Source: Hydrogenophaga sp. | GTDB taxonomy: Bacteria > Pseudomonadota > Gammaproteobacteria > Burkholderiales > Burkholderiaceae | Direction of reading: 5' to 3' | NCBI GenBank assembly: GCA_025458545.1 | Contig: JALOSH010000025.1 | Coordinates: forward strand, 1 to 14,016 | DNA length: 14,016 bases | Part shown: positions 1 to 8,312 of the stretch, one piece after another | How the letters are laid out: the number at the start of each line of letters is the position of its first letter | Position numbering within the stretch: position 1 is the stretch's first letter | Position numbers and translations under genes: made by a program | Notes under the pieces: model-generated | Database searches by the model: none | Seen by the model: only the letters and a program-made list of their open reading frames with translations | Told to the model about the DNA's origin: nothing

Positions 1-573
1 GTGCGGCGCAAAGCCAAAACCGTCGGCACCAATCACCACGCCCGGGTGCACGATGCAGCGGGCGCCGAGCACACAGCCATCACCGACCGTGACCCGCGGA
101 TAGAGGCAGGTGTCTGGTCCGACCCGCGCGCCACGACCCAGCACGCCGTGGGCTCCGATGCGCGCCCCTCGCGAGACCACAGCATCGGCTCCGATCACCA
201 CAAAAGCGGCCACGTCTGCGCCCGGATCGACCACCGCCGTGGAGTGGATGCTGGCCGTGGGGTGGATCGCAGGCTGAGAGGGCGCGGCGTGCTGGGCGCG
301 CCACCATTGGGTCAGGCGGGCGAAGTAAAGATAGGGGTCGTCGGAGACGATCACAGCCCCGCGCTGGGCCGCTGCGTCTTGCAGTGAGGGCGGCACGATC
401 AGCGCGCCGGCCTGGGTGGTCTGGACCTGGCTGGCGTAGCGGGCCTGGGACACGAAGGCCAGCTCGTCGGCCCGAGCGGTCAATAGCGGCGCCAGTCGGG
501 AGACAGGGGTGTCGGGCGAGCCGACCAACGCACCGCCCAGGGCCTGAACGATGGAGCCCAGCGAGCGGGACAC
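1..573 (-). CDS. lpxD: UDP-3-O-acylglucosamine N-acyltransferase LpxD (5' part, runs off window)
   Basis: LpxD adds the second acyl chain, from acyl-ACP, to UDP-3-O-acylglucosamine in the third step of lipid A synthesis, in the cytoplasm. The 191 codons present carry no stop. They show the N-terminal uridine-binding-type domain (about residues 1-100), then left-handed beta-helix hexapeptide repeats of the type IGADAVV, IGAHGVL and VGDGCVL. They end in the family motif HPGVVIGADGFGFA at the window edge. The catalytic His of E. coli LpxD (IAHN region) would lie beyond the edge and cannot be checked. I chose the GTG at 573-571 because the protein then begins SRSLGSIVQALGG, like known LpxD N-termini. 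There is no in-frame ATG near, and GGTAAGG at the ompH stop can serve as a ribosome site. It follows ompH by 15 nt, so it is probably co-transcribed. fabZ and lpxA would be expected next. Confidence 0.93.
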   Translation of the reverse strand, partial: MSRSLGSIVQALGGALVGSPDTPVSRLAPLLTARADELAFVSQARYASQVQTTQAGALIVPPSLQDAAAQRGAVIVSDDPYLYFARLTQWWRAQHAAPSQPAIHPTASIHSTAVVDPGADVAAFVVIGADAVVSRGARIGAHGVLGRGARVGPDTCLYPRVTVGDGCVLGARCIVHPGVVIGADGFGFAPH

Positions 574-588
574 GGTGATGCCCGCGCC

Positions 589-1110
589 TTACCGGGCGTT
601 GTTCAAGCCGGAAAGCACCTTGTCGGTGATGTCGTGCTTGGGATTGATGTAGACCGCTTCTTGGATGATCAGGTCGTACTTCTCGGCCTCAGCCACCTGC
701 CTGATGATGCGGTTGGCACGCTCCAGAACCTGCTGCAGTTCTTCGTTCTTGCGCAGGTTCAGATCTTCCTGAAACTCGCGCTGCTTTCGCTGGAAATCGC
801 GATCCTGTTCGACCAGTTGGCGCTGCCGCTGGACGCGCTGGCTTTCAGGCAGCGTCGGCGCTTCGCGTTCAAACTTCTCGGATGCCGCCTTGAGCTGGCT
901 GCCGATGCCCTGGAGTTCCTTCTCGCGCTTGGAAAACTCCTGCTCAAGCTTGACCTGCGCCGCCTTGGCCAGGTTGGCCTCGCGGAACACCCGGTCGGTG
1001 TTCACGAAGCCGATGCGGAAGTCCTGCGCAACGGCGCCCAAGGCCAGCAGGCCGGCAAAGGAACCGACAGCCAGCAGGCGCGTGAAACGAAGGGAGAAAA
1101 GCTTCTTCAA
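589..1110 (-). CDS. skp: OmpH/Skp family periplasmic chaperone
   Basis: Skp (OmpH) is a trimeric periplasmic chaperone that holds unfolded outer-membrane proteins and delivers them to BamA. The 173-residue product starts with a signal peptide (MKKLFSLRF..., hydrophobic core about 11-27, likely cut after AVA at residue 28). The conserved IGFVNTDRVFREA follows, and then a long Lys/Glu/Gln-rich coiled coil (about 50-140), which forms the tentacles in Skp. Length fits the family. The start codon is TTG at 1110-1108. It overlaps the bamA stop as TTGA, and no ATG or GTG nearby would preserve the signal peptide. Only a weak GGGAC lies upstream, so translation is probably coupled to bamA. Position between bamA and lpxD is the classical one for this gene. 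Confidence 0.95.
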   Translation of the reverse strand: MKKLFSLRFTRLLAVGSFAGLLALGAVAQDFRIGFVNTDRVFREANLAKAAQVKLEQEFSKREKELQGIGSQLKAASEKFEREAPTLPESQRVQRQRQLVEQDRDFQRKQREFQEDLNLRKNEELQQVLERANRIIRQVAEAEKYDLIIQEAVYINPKHDITDKVLSGLNNAR

Positions 1111-3428
1111 AACGAGGTCCCGATCTGAAACTGGAATTTCTGGATTTTATCGCCAGGCTGCGTGCGAACCGGGTTTGCCAGAGCAAAACGCAAAGGGCCA
1201 ATGGGCGAAATCCAGCTCAGTCCGATGCCCACCGAGGCACGCAAATCGGAAGCCGAGAATTTCTGGTCAGCCGCCCAGACGTTGCCGACGTCCACAAAAC
1301 CGAACATGCGCAGGGTACGGTCGTTGCCAGCGCCCGGGAATGGCGTGCTGATCTCCGCGTTGAGCACCAGGTTGCGGGTGCCGCCGATGCTCACCGGGTC
1401 GGTGGCGGTCGAGGCGTTGACGATCGGCGAGGTCCCACCCAGCGTGCCCTGCTCGAAACCCCGAACCGATCCCAGACCACCCCCGTAGAAGTTTTTGAAC
1501 ACCGGAAACGGGCGCCCGCCCAGGCCCTTGCCGGCGCCCACCTCTGCGTTGAACGCCAGGGTGTACTGCTTGCTGATCGGGATGAACTGCTGGAACTGGT
1601 AACTGGTCTTCAGGTAGCGCGAATCGCCGCCCACGCCCCACTCGGCGTTGAAGCGTTGCAGGCGGCCATCGCTGGGCACCAGTGCACTGTCACGATCGTC
1701 GCGCGACCAGCCCACCGTGAACGGAACCGACACGCTGCGCTCACCGAACTCGTCGATGTAATCCTGGTAGATCTGGGGCATGTCGGTGCCCGCGGTGATG
1801 CGTGTCTGTTCGGCACCCAGACCGAAGAACACCGTGTCTTGCTCGGTGAAAGGCACGCCGAACCGCACGCCAGCGCCGGTGGTGCGCAACTCGTAGTCGC
1901 CACCCTGTTCGCTGAACGGGCTGCTGCTGCGGTCGTACAGATCGAAGGTGCGCGACACGCCGTCGGGCGTGAAATAGGGGTTGGTCGTGCTGAGGACCAG
2001 CTGGCGGTTGAATTCGCTGGTGTTGACGTCCAGACCCAGGTAGTTGCCGCTGCCAAACACGTTTTCCTGTTTGATGCCCACCAGGAAAGACAGCCCTTCG
2101 GCCTGCCCGAACGTGGCACCGAGCGACAGGTTGCCGGTGGGCTTTTCCGCCACCGAAATGGTCAGGTCGACCTGGTCGGGCGAACCCGGAACCTGCTGGG
2201 TATCAACACTGACGTTGGTGAAAAAGCCGAGCCGGTCGACCCGATCACGCGAAAGCCGGATGCGGTCGCTGTCGTACCAGGCCGCTTCGAACTGGCGAAA
2301 CTCGCGGCGAATGACTTCGTCCCGGGTGCGGTTGTTGCCTTCGACGTTGATGCGGCGCACGTACACGCGGCGCGACGGCTGGCCGCGCAGCACAAACGAC
2401 ACCCGGTTGTTGACGCGGTCGATCTCCGGCACCGCTTCGACCTGGGAGAAGGCATAACCGAAAACACCGTAATAGTCGTTGAACGCCTTGACGGTGGTGT
2501 TCACGTCCTCGACGTTGTAGGCCTCGCCGGCGCGCAGCGTGACCAGGTTCTTGAACTCGGCTTCCTTGCCCAGGAAGTCACCCTGCAACTCCACCGAAGA
2601 CACCACATAGCGCTGGCCTTCGGTGACGTTGATGGTGATGGACATGCCATCCTTCTCGGGCGAGATGGCGACCTGGGTGGAATCGATGCGGAACTCCAGA
2701 TAGCCCCGCGTGAGGTAGTACGAGCGCAGGGTTTCCAGATCGGCGTTGAGCTTGGCGCGGGAGTAGCGGTCGGATTTGGTGTACCAGCTGAGCCAGCCGC
2801 CGGTGTCCAGGTCGAACAAATTGCGCAACGTGGACTGCGAAAACGCCTGGTTGCCGACGATGCGGATGTCGGTGATCTTGGCCACATCGCCTTCGACCAC
2901 GCTGAAGTTCAGGTTGACCCGGTTGCGCTCCCCGGGCGTGACGGTGGTGACCACCTGGGCCGCGTACATGCTGCGGTTGATGTACTGTCGCTTGAGCTCT
3001 TGTTCCGCGCGATCGGCCAGCGCCTTGTCGAACGGACGACCCTCGGCCAATCCGACATCGCGCAGCGCCTTGTTCAGCACATCGGTGTCAAACTCCTTGA
3101 CGCCCGAAAAGCTCACACCGGCCACGGTCGGGCGCTCCTCGACGATCACCACCAGCACATCGCCATTGATCTGCAGACGCACGTCGGAGAACAGGCCCAG
3201 ACCGAACAGCGAACGGATCGCCGTGGTGCCTTTGTCGTCGTTGTACTGGTCGCCGATGCGAAACGGCAGCGAGGCAAACACGGTACCGGGCTCGACCCTC
3301 TGAAGGCCTTCGACCCGGATATCGCGCAAGTTGAAGGGCTCCACCGCCCAAGCCGGGAGGGCAGACAAAAGGGATGCGGCGACCACGGTCAGCGACAGGC
3401 CGCGCAGACCTTTGGGGAATTTTTTCAT
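1107..3428 (-). CDS. bamA: Outer membrane protein assembly factor BamA
   Basis: BamA is the Omp85 core of the BAM complex, which folds beta-barrel proteins into the outer membrane. The 773-residue product has a signal peptide (1-28, cut after AWA before VEPFNLRDI). Five POTRA repeats follow to about residue 430, the first opening FNLRDIRVEGLQRVEPG. A 16-stranded barrel fills the rest. The lid-loop signature VRGF is at 655-658 (GSVRGFEQGTLGG), and the chain ends in the outer-membrane C-terminal pattern FQFQIGTSF with terminal Phe. The size is normal. The ATG at 3428 is the only start that gives the signal peptide, but no purine-rich ribosome site precedes it. The rseP stop is 15 nt upstream, so re-initiation after rseP is likely. 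The 3' end overlaps the ompH start by 4 nt. Confidence 0.98.
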   Translation of the reverse strand: MKKFPKGLRGLSLTVVAASLLSALPAWAVEPFNLRDIRVEGLQRVEPGTVFASLPFRIGDQYNDDKGTTAIRSLFGLGLFSDVRLQINGDVLVVIVEERPTVAGVSFSGVKEFDTDVLNKALRDVGLAEGRPFDKALADRAEQELKRQYINRSMYAAQVVTTVTPGERNRVNLNFSVVEGDVAKITDIRIVGNQAFSQSTLRNLFDLDTGGWLSWYTKSDRYSRAKLNADLETLRSYYLTRGYLEFRIDSTQVAISPEKDGMSITINVTEGQRYVVSSVELQGDFLGKEAEFKNLVTLRAGEAYNVEDVNTTVKAFNDYYGVFGYAFSQVEAVPEIDRVNNRVSFVLRGQPSRRVYVRRINVEGNNRTRDEVIRREFRQFEAAWYDSDRIRLSRDRVDRLGFFTNVSVDTQQVPGSPDQVDLTISVAEKPTGNLSLGATFGQAEGLSFLVGIKQENVFGSGNYLGLDVNTSEFNRQLVLSTTNPYFTPDGVSRTFDLYDRSSSPFSEQGGDYELRTTGAGVRFGVPFTEQDTVFFGLGAEQTRITAGTDMPQIYQDYIDEFGERSVSVPFTVGWSRDDRDSALVPSDGRLQRFNAEWGVGGDSRYLKTSYQFQQFIPISKQYTLAFNAEVGAGKGLGGRPFPVFKNFYGGGLGSVRGFEQGTLGGTSPIVNASTATDPVSIGGTRNLVLNAEISTPFPGAGNDRTLRMFGFVDVGNVWAADQKFSASDLRASVGIGLSWISPIGPLRFALANPVRTQPGDKIQKFQFQIGTSF

Positions 3429-3443
3429 GAGAGGGGAAAGTGT

Positions 3444-4811
3444 TCAGCCAGCCAAGCGGGCCACATCGTTGAACAGGGCAACCGCCATGAGTGCCATCAG
3501 GATCGCGACACCCCCGCGTTGCAGGCGCTCCATCCAGGCGTCAGACACGCTGCGACCGGTCACACCTTCCCAAAGATAATACATCAGGTGCCCGCCGTCC
3601 AAGACCGGCAGAGGCAGCAGATTGAGCACACCCAGACTGACGCTGATGAGCGCCAGAAACAGGAGGTAAGCGGTGATGCCGATGCTGGCCGATTTGCCCG
3701 CGTAGTCGGCGATGGTGAGTGGACCACTGAGGTTCTTGATCGAGGCCTCGCCAATCACCATGCGGCCCATCATCTTCAAGGTCAGCCAGGACACTTCCCA
3801 GGTGCGCACCACGCCTTGGGCCAGCCCATCGAACACGCCGTGGCGCACCGTCATCATCTCGGGCGCAGCGCCGATGTAGGCGCCCACGCGTCCGACCCAG
3901 ACGCCCGCCTGTTGCTCGGGTGCCGGTTGCACCACCAGGCTGACCAGTTGCCCGTCGCGCTCCAGATCCCAGCGCTGCGAAACCGGCGCCCCGTTCGCGT
4001 CCACCGCCGAGCGGATGAGCGCGCGCAGGTGCTGGCCGTCGGGCACGGGCTGATCGTTCACTCGCCGTACCACATCGCCGGCCATCAGGCCAGCGGCCGC
4101 AGCCGCACCGCCCGCCATGACCTCACCCACCACCGGCTCGGTCCAGGGCGAGGTGATGCCGATGCGCTGGAACAGACTGGCGTCGGCCTCGCGCACATCC
4201 AGGCTGCTCAGCGCCAATGGGACGGCGCGCGTGCTGCCGCCCTCCTCGCGTGCCACCCAGAGGACCACGTCCTCGCTCGACAGCGCCGCCTGCGTGAGGC
4301 GCCAGCGGAGGTTTTCAAACGACCCCACCTCGACCGGCACCCCCCCCGCCTGCTCCATCTGAACCACCCATTCGCCGCCACGCAGACCGGCACGTTCGGC
4401 CAGCGAACCGGCCACCGGGCTGGCCAGGACCGGCTTCGGTTCTTCGACGCCCGACCAGTTCACCACGGTGTACAGCGCCACCGCCAGCAACAGGTTGGCC
4501 ACCGGGCCAGCCGCCACGATCAGCGCGCGCGAACGCAGCGGCTGGGTGTTGAACGCCAGGTGCCGCTCGGCCGCGTCGACCGGCGCCTCCCGCTCGTCGA
4601 GCATGCGCACATAGCCGCCCAGCGGCAGCATCGCCAGCACAAATTCGGTCGGGTTGCCTTTGCGGCGCCAGGTCAGCAGCGGCTTGCCAAAACCGACCGA
4701 AAAGCGCAACACCTTCACGCCGCACGCCACCGCCATGCGGTAGTGGCCGTATTCGTGCACAGCGATCAGCAGGCCCAGGGCCAACACAAAGGCAATCAGG
4801 GTGGTCAACAT
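3444..4811 (-). CDS. rseP: Site-2 zinc metalloprotease RseP
   Basis: RseP is the inner-membrane protease that cuts anti-sigma factor RseA (after DegS) to release sigma-E, and also clears remnant signal peptides. The 455-residue product has the catalytic HExxH as HEYGH at 19-23 inside the first membrane helix. A membrane-associated GFGKPLLTWRR region comes next, then two tandem PDZ domains (about 117-200 and 222-297). The second metal-ligand motif NLLPLPVLDGG is at 397-407 (Asp405), followed by a final membrane helix. Length is close to the E. coli protein (about 450). The ATG at 4811 puts HEYGH at the usual distance from the N-terminus. It lies 78 nt after dxr, the largest gap in this run, and 15 nt before bamA, whose assembly function it monitors through the sigma-E envelope stress response. 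Confidence 0.97.
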   Translation of the reverse strand: MLTTLIAFVLALGLLIAVHEYGHYRMAVACGVKVLRFSVGFGKPLLTWRRKGNPTEFVLAMLPLGGYVRMLDEREAPVDAAERHLAFNTQPLRSRALIVAAGPVANLLLAVALYTVVNWSGVEEPKPVLASPVAGSLAERAGLRGGEWVVQMEQAGGVPVEVGSFENLRWRLTQAALSSEDVVLWVAREEGGSTRAVPLALSSLDVREADASLFQRIGITSPWTEPVVGEVMAGGAAAAAGLMAGDVVRRVNDQPVPDGQHLRALIRSAVDANGAPVSQRWDLERDGQLVSLVVQPAPEQQAGVWVGRVGAYIGAAPEMMTVRHGVFDGLAQGVVRTWEVSWLTLKMMGRMVIGEASIKNLSGPLTIADYAGKSASIGITAYLLFLALISVSLGVLNLLPLPVLDGGHLMYYLWEGVTGRSVSDAWMERLQRGGVAILMALMAVALFNDVARLAG

Positions 4812-4856
4812 GGTTTGGATCCGACGGGTTCAGCAGCAAAAAGTCAGGCCAGGCAC

Positions 4857-4873
4857 AGCAGCCACAGTGCCAA
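4857..4873 (-). promoter_or_regulatory. Possible sigma-54-like -24/-12 element upstream of rseP
   Basis: Read on the minus strand, the dxr-rseP gap contains TTGGCAC, five bases, then CTGCT. This matches the sigma-54 consensus (TGGCAC-N5-TTGCW) with the GG and GC dinucleotides at correct spacing and one mismatch. A start point would fall near 4845, about 35 nt before the rseP ATG. A TTGACA hexamer at the dxr stop has no good -10 partner. Chance matches are common in GC-rich DNA and no activator site is recognised, so this is tentative. Confidence 0.2.
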
Positions 4874-4889
4874 TGCCGACCCGCCAGTG

Positions 4890-6077
4890 TCAACCACAGA
4901 AGCGGGCCACCATGGACGAGGCCACCGCGCGGCTTTCAGCATCGATGGCGAGCAAGTCTTCCAGCCCCGTGGGCTTGGAGGGGCTGAGGGTCGTCAAAGT
5001 TGCATGGTTCACCGCGTGAATCTGGTCAAAACGCAGGCGCTGGTCCAGAAAGGCCGCCACCGCCACCTCATTGGCCGCGTTGAGCACCGCGGTGGTGCCT
5101 GTGGGACCGGCCAGCGAGGCCCAGGCCAGGCGCAGGCCGGGAAAACGCCGATCATCGGCCGGTTCGAAGGTCAGCGCGCCCAGCGTGGCGAAGTCCAAGG
5201 CCGAAGCACCCGACGCGATGCGCTCCGGCCAGGCCAGGCCATAGGCAATGGGTACCCGCATGTCGGGCGTGCCGAGCTGCGCCACCACCGAGCGGTCGGT
5301 GTACTGCACCATGGAATGGATCACGCTTTGTGGATGGATCACCACCTCGATGCGATCCGGTGGCAAGCCGAACAGGTAATGGGCCTCAATGACTTCCAGT
5401 GCCTTGTTCATCATGGTGGCGGAGTCCACCGAAATCTTCCGGCCCATCACCCAGTTGGGGTGGGCACAGGCCTGCTGCGGCGTCACCTCGGCCAGCGTGC
5501 CCGGGTCGCGGGTGCGAAAAGGGCCGCCGGACGCCGTGAGCACGATCTTTTCTACCCGCCGCTCCCAGGTGGTCGGATCGTCGGGCAGGGACTGGAACAC
5601 CGCCGAATGCTCACTGTCGATCGGGAGCAGCGTGGCTCCCCCGGCCTTCACGGCCTGCAAGAAGAGGTCGCCCCCGACCACCAGCGCTTCCTTGTTGGCC
5701 AGCAGCAGCTTCTTGCCAGCGCGCGCGGCAGCCAGACTCGGCGCCAGGCCGGCCGCGCCCACGATGGCGGCCATCACCGAGTCAACCTCCGGATCGGCGC
5801 TCACCTCACACAACGCCTGCGCACCGGCGAGCACGTTGACCTGCAAGCCATGGGCTTTCACGCGGTCGGCCAGTAGCATGGCATGTTCGGGGCTGACCAT
5901 CACGGCGAAGCGCGGCTCGAACTGGCGACACTGCTCGAACATCAGATCCACCTGGGTCGCGGCGGTGAGCGCGAACACCCGGTAGCGCTCCGGGTGCCGA
6001 GCGATCACATCCAGCGTACTGGTGCCAATGGAACCGGTGGAGCCCAGGATGGTGACGGACTGAATGGCTTGGGTCAT
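4890..6077 (-). CDS. dxr: 1-deoxy-D-xylulose 5-phosphate reductoisomerase
   Basis: Dxr (IspC) converts deoxyxylulose 5-phosphate to methylerythritol 4-phosphate with NADPH, the committed step of the non-mevalonate isoprenoid pathway. With the ATG at 6077 the product is 395 residues, the family length. It shows the NADPH motif GSTGSIG (12-18), ANKEALV (127-133), and the metal-binding LPIDSEHSAVF with Asp154 and Glu156. TASGGPFR (181-188), the flexible-loop HPNW (206-209) and MMNKALEVIEAH with Glu228 also match. A longer reading starts at TTG 6095, but it would overlap cdsA and add six unconserved residues. The ATG sits 4 nt after the cdsA stop with no clear ribosome site, which suggests translational coupling. 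Placement after cdsA is the betaproteobacterial order. It supplies precursors for the UppS product encoded two genes upstream. Confidence 0.97.
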   Translation of the reverse strand: MTQAIQSVTILGSTGSIGTSTLDVIARHPERYRVFALTAATQVDLMFEQCRQFEPRFAVMVSPEHAMLLADRVKAHGLQVNVLAGAQALCEVSADPEVDSVMAAIVGAAGLAPSLAAARAGKKLLLANKEALVVGGDLFLQAVKAGGATLLPIDSEHSAVFQSLPDDPTTWERRVEKIVLTASGGPFRTRDPGTLAEVTPQQACAHPNWVMGRKISVDSATMMNKALEVIEAHYLFGLPPDRIEVVIHPQSVIHSMVQYTDRSVVAQLGTPDMRVPIAYGLAWPERIASGASALDFATLGALTFEPADDRRFPGLRLAWASLAGPTGTTAVLNAANEVAVAAFLDQRLRFDQIHAVNHATLTTLSPSKPTGLEDLLAIDAESRAVASSMVARFCG

Positions 6078-6081
6078 GGTT

Positions 6082-6915
6082 TCAGAAAGTGGCAAACATC
6101 ATGGCCAGCGGAAGCACTGGCAAGAGGGCATCGACACGGTCCAGCACACCGCCGTGGCCCGGCAGCAGCTGGCTGGAGTCCTTCATGCCTGCGCTGCGTT
6201 TGACCAGCGACTCCACCAGATCGCCCACCACGCTCATGGCGGTGAGAAACAGCAAGGCGAGTGCCGCCGTGGCCGCCCCTTGCCGCCACAGATGGGAATA
6301 CAGACTGGTGTCATCGGTCAACCCTTGCCGGTCGAGCCAGAGCCAGGTCAGGGCCAGCAGACACACGCCCAGCATGCCACTGAAAACACCCTCCCAGCTT
6401 TTACCGGGGCTGATGGTCGGCGCCAGCTTGCGTCGCCCAAAAAGCTTGCCACCCGCGTAGGCGGCCACATCGGCCATCCAGACCAGCGTCAGCACCGACA
6501 ACAAAAAGCCCAGGCCCAGCTGCCGAGCCTGCACCAGCGCCAGCCAGGCACAGGCCAACAGCAACAGACCGCCCCACAGCCGGACCGCCCTGGGCCATTG
6601 GCCCCAGCCCGGCACTCCGCGGCGCAACATCACGACCGCCAGCAACAACCACAACACGCCCACACCCAGCCACAGCGGGCGCCAGTTCAGCGCCAGGCCA
6701 CCGGCCAGCCAAGCACCACCCAGCATCAGGCCCAGACCGAGCCCCAGCGCTTTGGCCGGGGCATCCTTGCAGCCATTGAGGCGCGCCCATTCCCAGCCGG
6801 CCGCCACCATGAGCAGCAGCGTGAGCACGGCAAACGGTCCGATCGATGGGTAGAACAACGCCGGGAGCAGAACCGCAAGCAAGACCAGCGCGGTGATGAT
6901 GCGCTGCTTAAGCAT
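6082..6915 (-). CDS. cdsA: Phosphatidate cytidylyltransferase (CDP-diglyceride synthase)
   Basis: CdsA makes CDP-diacylglycerol from phosphatidic acid and CTP at the inner membrane, the branch point for all phospholipids. The 278-residue product is almost entirely hydrophobic helices, starting MLKQRIITALVLLAVLLPALF. It ends with the CTP-transferase signature: VKRSAGMKDSSQLLPGHGG followed by DRVDAL, about residues 239-265. SPGKSWEGV, another conserved family stretch, lies in the middle. An in-frame reading can be extended to 6990, but this adds 25 Pro/Gly-rich residues lying inside uppS, so I chose ATG 6915. The start overlaps the uppS stop by 8 nt (ATGCTTAA), which points to coupled translation. 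dxr follows after 4 nt. Confidence 0.95.
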   Translation of the reverse strand: MLKQRIITALVLLAVLLPALFYPSIGPFAVLTLLLMVAAGWEWARLNGCKDAPAKALGLGLGLMLGGAWLAGGLALNWRPLWLGVGVLWLLLAVVMLRRGVPGWGQWPRAVRLWGGLLLLACAWLALVQARQLGLGFLLSVLTLVWMADVAAYAGGKLFGRRKLAPTISPGKSWEGVFSGMLGVCLLALTWLWLDRQGLTDDTSLYSHLWRQGAATAALALLFLTAMSVVGDLVESLVKRSAGMKDSSQLLPGHGGVLDRVDALLPVLPLAMMFATF

Positions 6916-7669
6916 GGGATGAACCGGCCATGGCGACCAGGCGGGCCCGTTGATCGGAGGTCTGCCCGAAGCGCCGTTCTCGGCCCGCATAGTCGGCGAG
7001 TGCTCGGTCCAGTTCGGCGGTATCGAAGGCGGGCCACAGGCACGGGGTGAACACGAATTCGGTGTAAGCGCACTGCCACAGCAAAAAGTTGCTGATGCGC
7101 ACTTCTCCCCCGGTGCGGATCAGAAGATCGGGGTCCCCCACGTGCGCCAGTGCCGTGGCTTTGCACAGGCTCTGCTCGGTGATTTCGCGACCCTCGGCGG
7201 CCAGACGCCGGGCCGCCTGGGCAATGTCCCAACGCCCGCCGTAGTTGAAGCAGACGTTGAGCACCAGTCGCTGATTGCCAGCCGTGGTGTTTTCTGCGGC
7301 CTGGAGCGCCTCCACCACCCTCGGAGACAAACCGGTGCGGTCGCCGGGAAAGCACAGCCGCACACCGTGTCGGTGCAACTTGGCCACCTCGCGCTCCAGC
7401 AACATCGACAGCAGGTCCATCAGCCCCGAGACCTCGTCGGCGGGGCGACTCCAGTTTTCGGAAGAGAAGGCAAACACCGTGAGCACCTCGATGCCGCGGT
7501 CCACACAGGCCTGCACCGTGCGGCGCAATGCCTCAACCCCCTGCTTGTGACCAGCCAACCGCGGCAGAAATCTCTGTTTTGCCCAGCGCCCGTTGCCATC
7601 CATCACGATGGCCACGTGCCGAGGCAACCCATCCTTTGTCAAAGTGTCGGGGGTTGGCAATTCGGCCAT
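6908..7669 (-). CDS. uppS: Undecaprenyl diphosphate synthase (cis-prenyltransferase)
   Basis: UppS (IspU) condenses farnesyl diphosphate with eight isopentenyl diphosphates to make the C55 carrier for peptidoglycan, O-antigen and related polymers. The 253-residue product has the catalytic VMDGNGRWA with Asp24 at its N-terminus. FAFSSENWSRP and LNVCFNYGGRWDI follow. The isopentenyl-diphosphate-binding GDPDLLIRTGGEVRISNFLLW contributes Arg185 and Arg191. Length matches bacterial UppS. The start ATG at 7669 is 40 nt after frr, without a strong ribosome site. A 7-bp inverted repeat joins the frr stop to the sequence just before this start. Its 3' end overlaps cdsA by 8 nt. Confidence 0.97.
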   Translation of the reverse strand: MAELPTPDTLTKDGLPRHVAIVMDGNGRWAKQRFLPRLAGHKQGVEALRRTVQACVDRGIEVLTVFAFSSENWSRPADEVSGLMDLLSMLLEREVAKLHRHGVRLCFPGDRTGLSPRVVEALQAAENTTAGNQRLVLNVCFNYGGRWDIAQAARRLAAEGREITEQSLCKATALAHVGDPDLLIRTGGEVRISNFLLWQCAYTEFVFTPCLWPAFDTAELDRALADYAGRERRFGQTSDQRARLVAMAGSSHA

Positions 7670-7709
7670 CGGGGTGTGAACCAGTCAAGAAGGCGCCGCT
7701 CTGCCCGCG

Positions 7710-8270
7710 TCACACCGCCATGATGTCTTGTTCTTTGGAGGCCACCAGCCGGTCCACCTCGTTGATCATGCGGTCGGTGAGTTTCTGGATGTCGTCCGTG
7801 GAGCGGCGCTCATCGTCTTCGGAAGCCAGCTTGTCCTTGACCAGCTTCTTGACGTGTTCGTTGGCATCCCGGCGAAGGTTGCGCACGGCAATCTTGGCCG
7901 CCTCGCCCTCGCCGCGCACCACCTTGGTCAACTCCTTGCGGCGCTCCTCGGTCATTGGCGGCATCGGCACACGGATCAGGTCACCCTGGCTGGACGGGTT
8001 CAGACCGAGATCCGATTCGCGAATGGCTTTCTCGATCTTGGCGCCCATGCCCTTTTCCCATGGCGCCACGCCAATGGTGCGTGCGTCCAGCAGCGTCAGG
8101 TTGGCCACCTGAGACAGCGGCACCATGGAACCGTAGTAGTCCACATGCACGGTGTCGAGCAACTGGGGGTTGGGGCGACCGGTGCGCACCTTGGCCAGGT
8201 GGCCCTTGAGCGCTTCCAGCGACTGCTGCATCTTGTGCTCGGCAGTCTGGCGAATTTCAGCTGTGCTCAT
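7710..8270 (-). CDS. frr: Ribosome recycling factor
   Basis: RRF, with EF-G, splits post-termination ribosomes in the cytoplasm. The 186-residue product matches the family length (185 in E. coli). Its first helix of domain I reads [24 protein letters not shown]. Domain II covers about residues 31-104, with [18 protein letters not shown] and [14 protein letters not shown]. The closing helix contains [11 protein letters not shown] and ends in EQDIMAV. The ATG at 8270 is preceded by a good ribosome site, GAGGAAG, about 7 nt upstream. It sits 42 nt after pyrH, an arrangement kept across most proteobacteria. Confidence 0.98.
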   Translation of the reverse strand: MSTAEIRQTAEHKMQQSLEALKGHLAKVRTGRPNPQLLDTVHVDYYGSMVPLSQVANLTLLDARTIGVAPWEKGMGAKIEKAIRESDLGLNPSSQGDLIRVPMPPMTEERRKELTKVVRGEGEAAKIAVRNLRRDANEHVKKLVKDKLASEDDERRSTDDIQKLTDRMINEVDRLVASKEQDIMAV

Positions 8271-8312
8271 GCTTCTTCCTCGATGACTGTGTACTGCTTC
8301 AACCAGGGCGCC

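Noticed and set aside
1656..5876. A 1,406-codon open frame on the plus strand, antisense to bamA, rseP and dxr
   Set aside because: It crosses three certain genes and two intergenic gaps. Its product is rich in His, Gln, Arg and Ala with no recognisable domain, the usual antisense shadow of GC-rich codon use.
6078..6095. Extension of dxr to a TTG start inside cdsA
   Set aside because: Adds six unconserved residues. The ATG at 6077 gives the usual N-terminus and lies 4 nt after the cdsA stop.
6916..6990. Extension of cdsA by 25 codons inside uppS
   Set aside because: The added part is Pro/Gly-rich, precedes the natural membrane start MLKQRI, and lies over conserved uppS coding sequence.
6064..7050. 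A 328-codon plus-strand frame rich in Gln and His opposite cdsA
   Set aside because: The low-complexity look comes from the Leu/Ala-rich membrane helices of CdsA read backwards.
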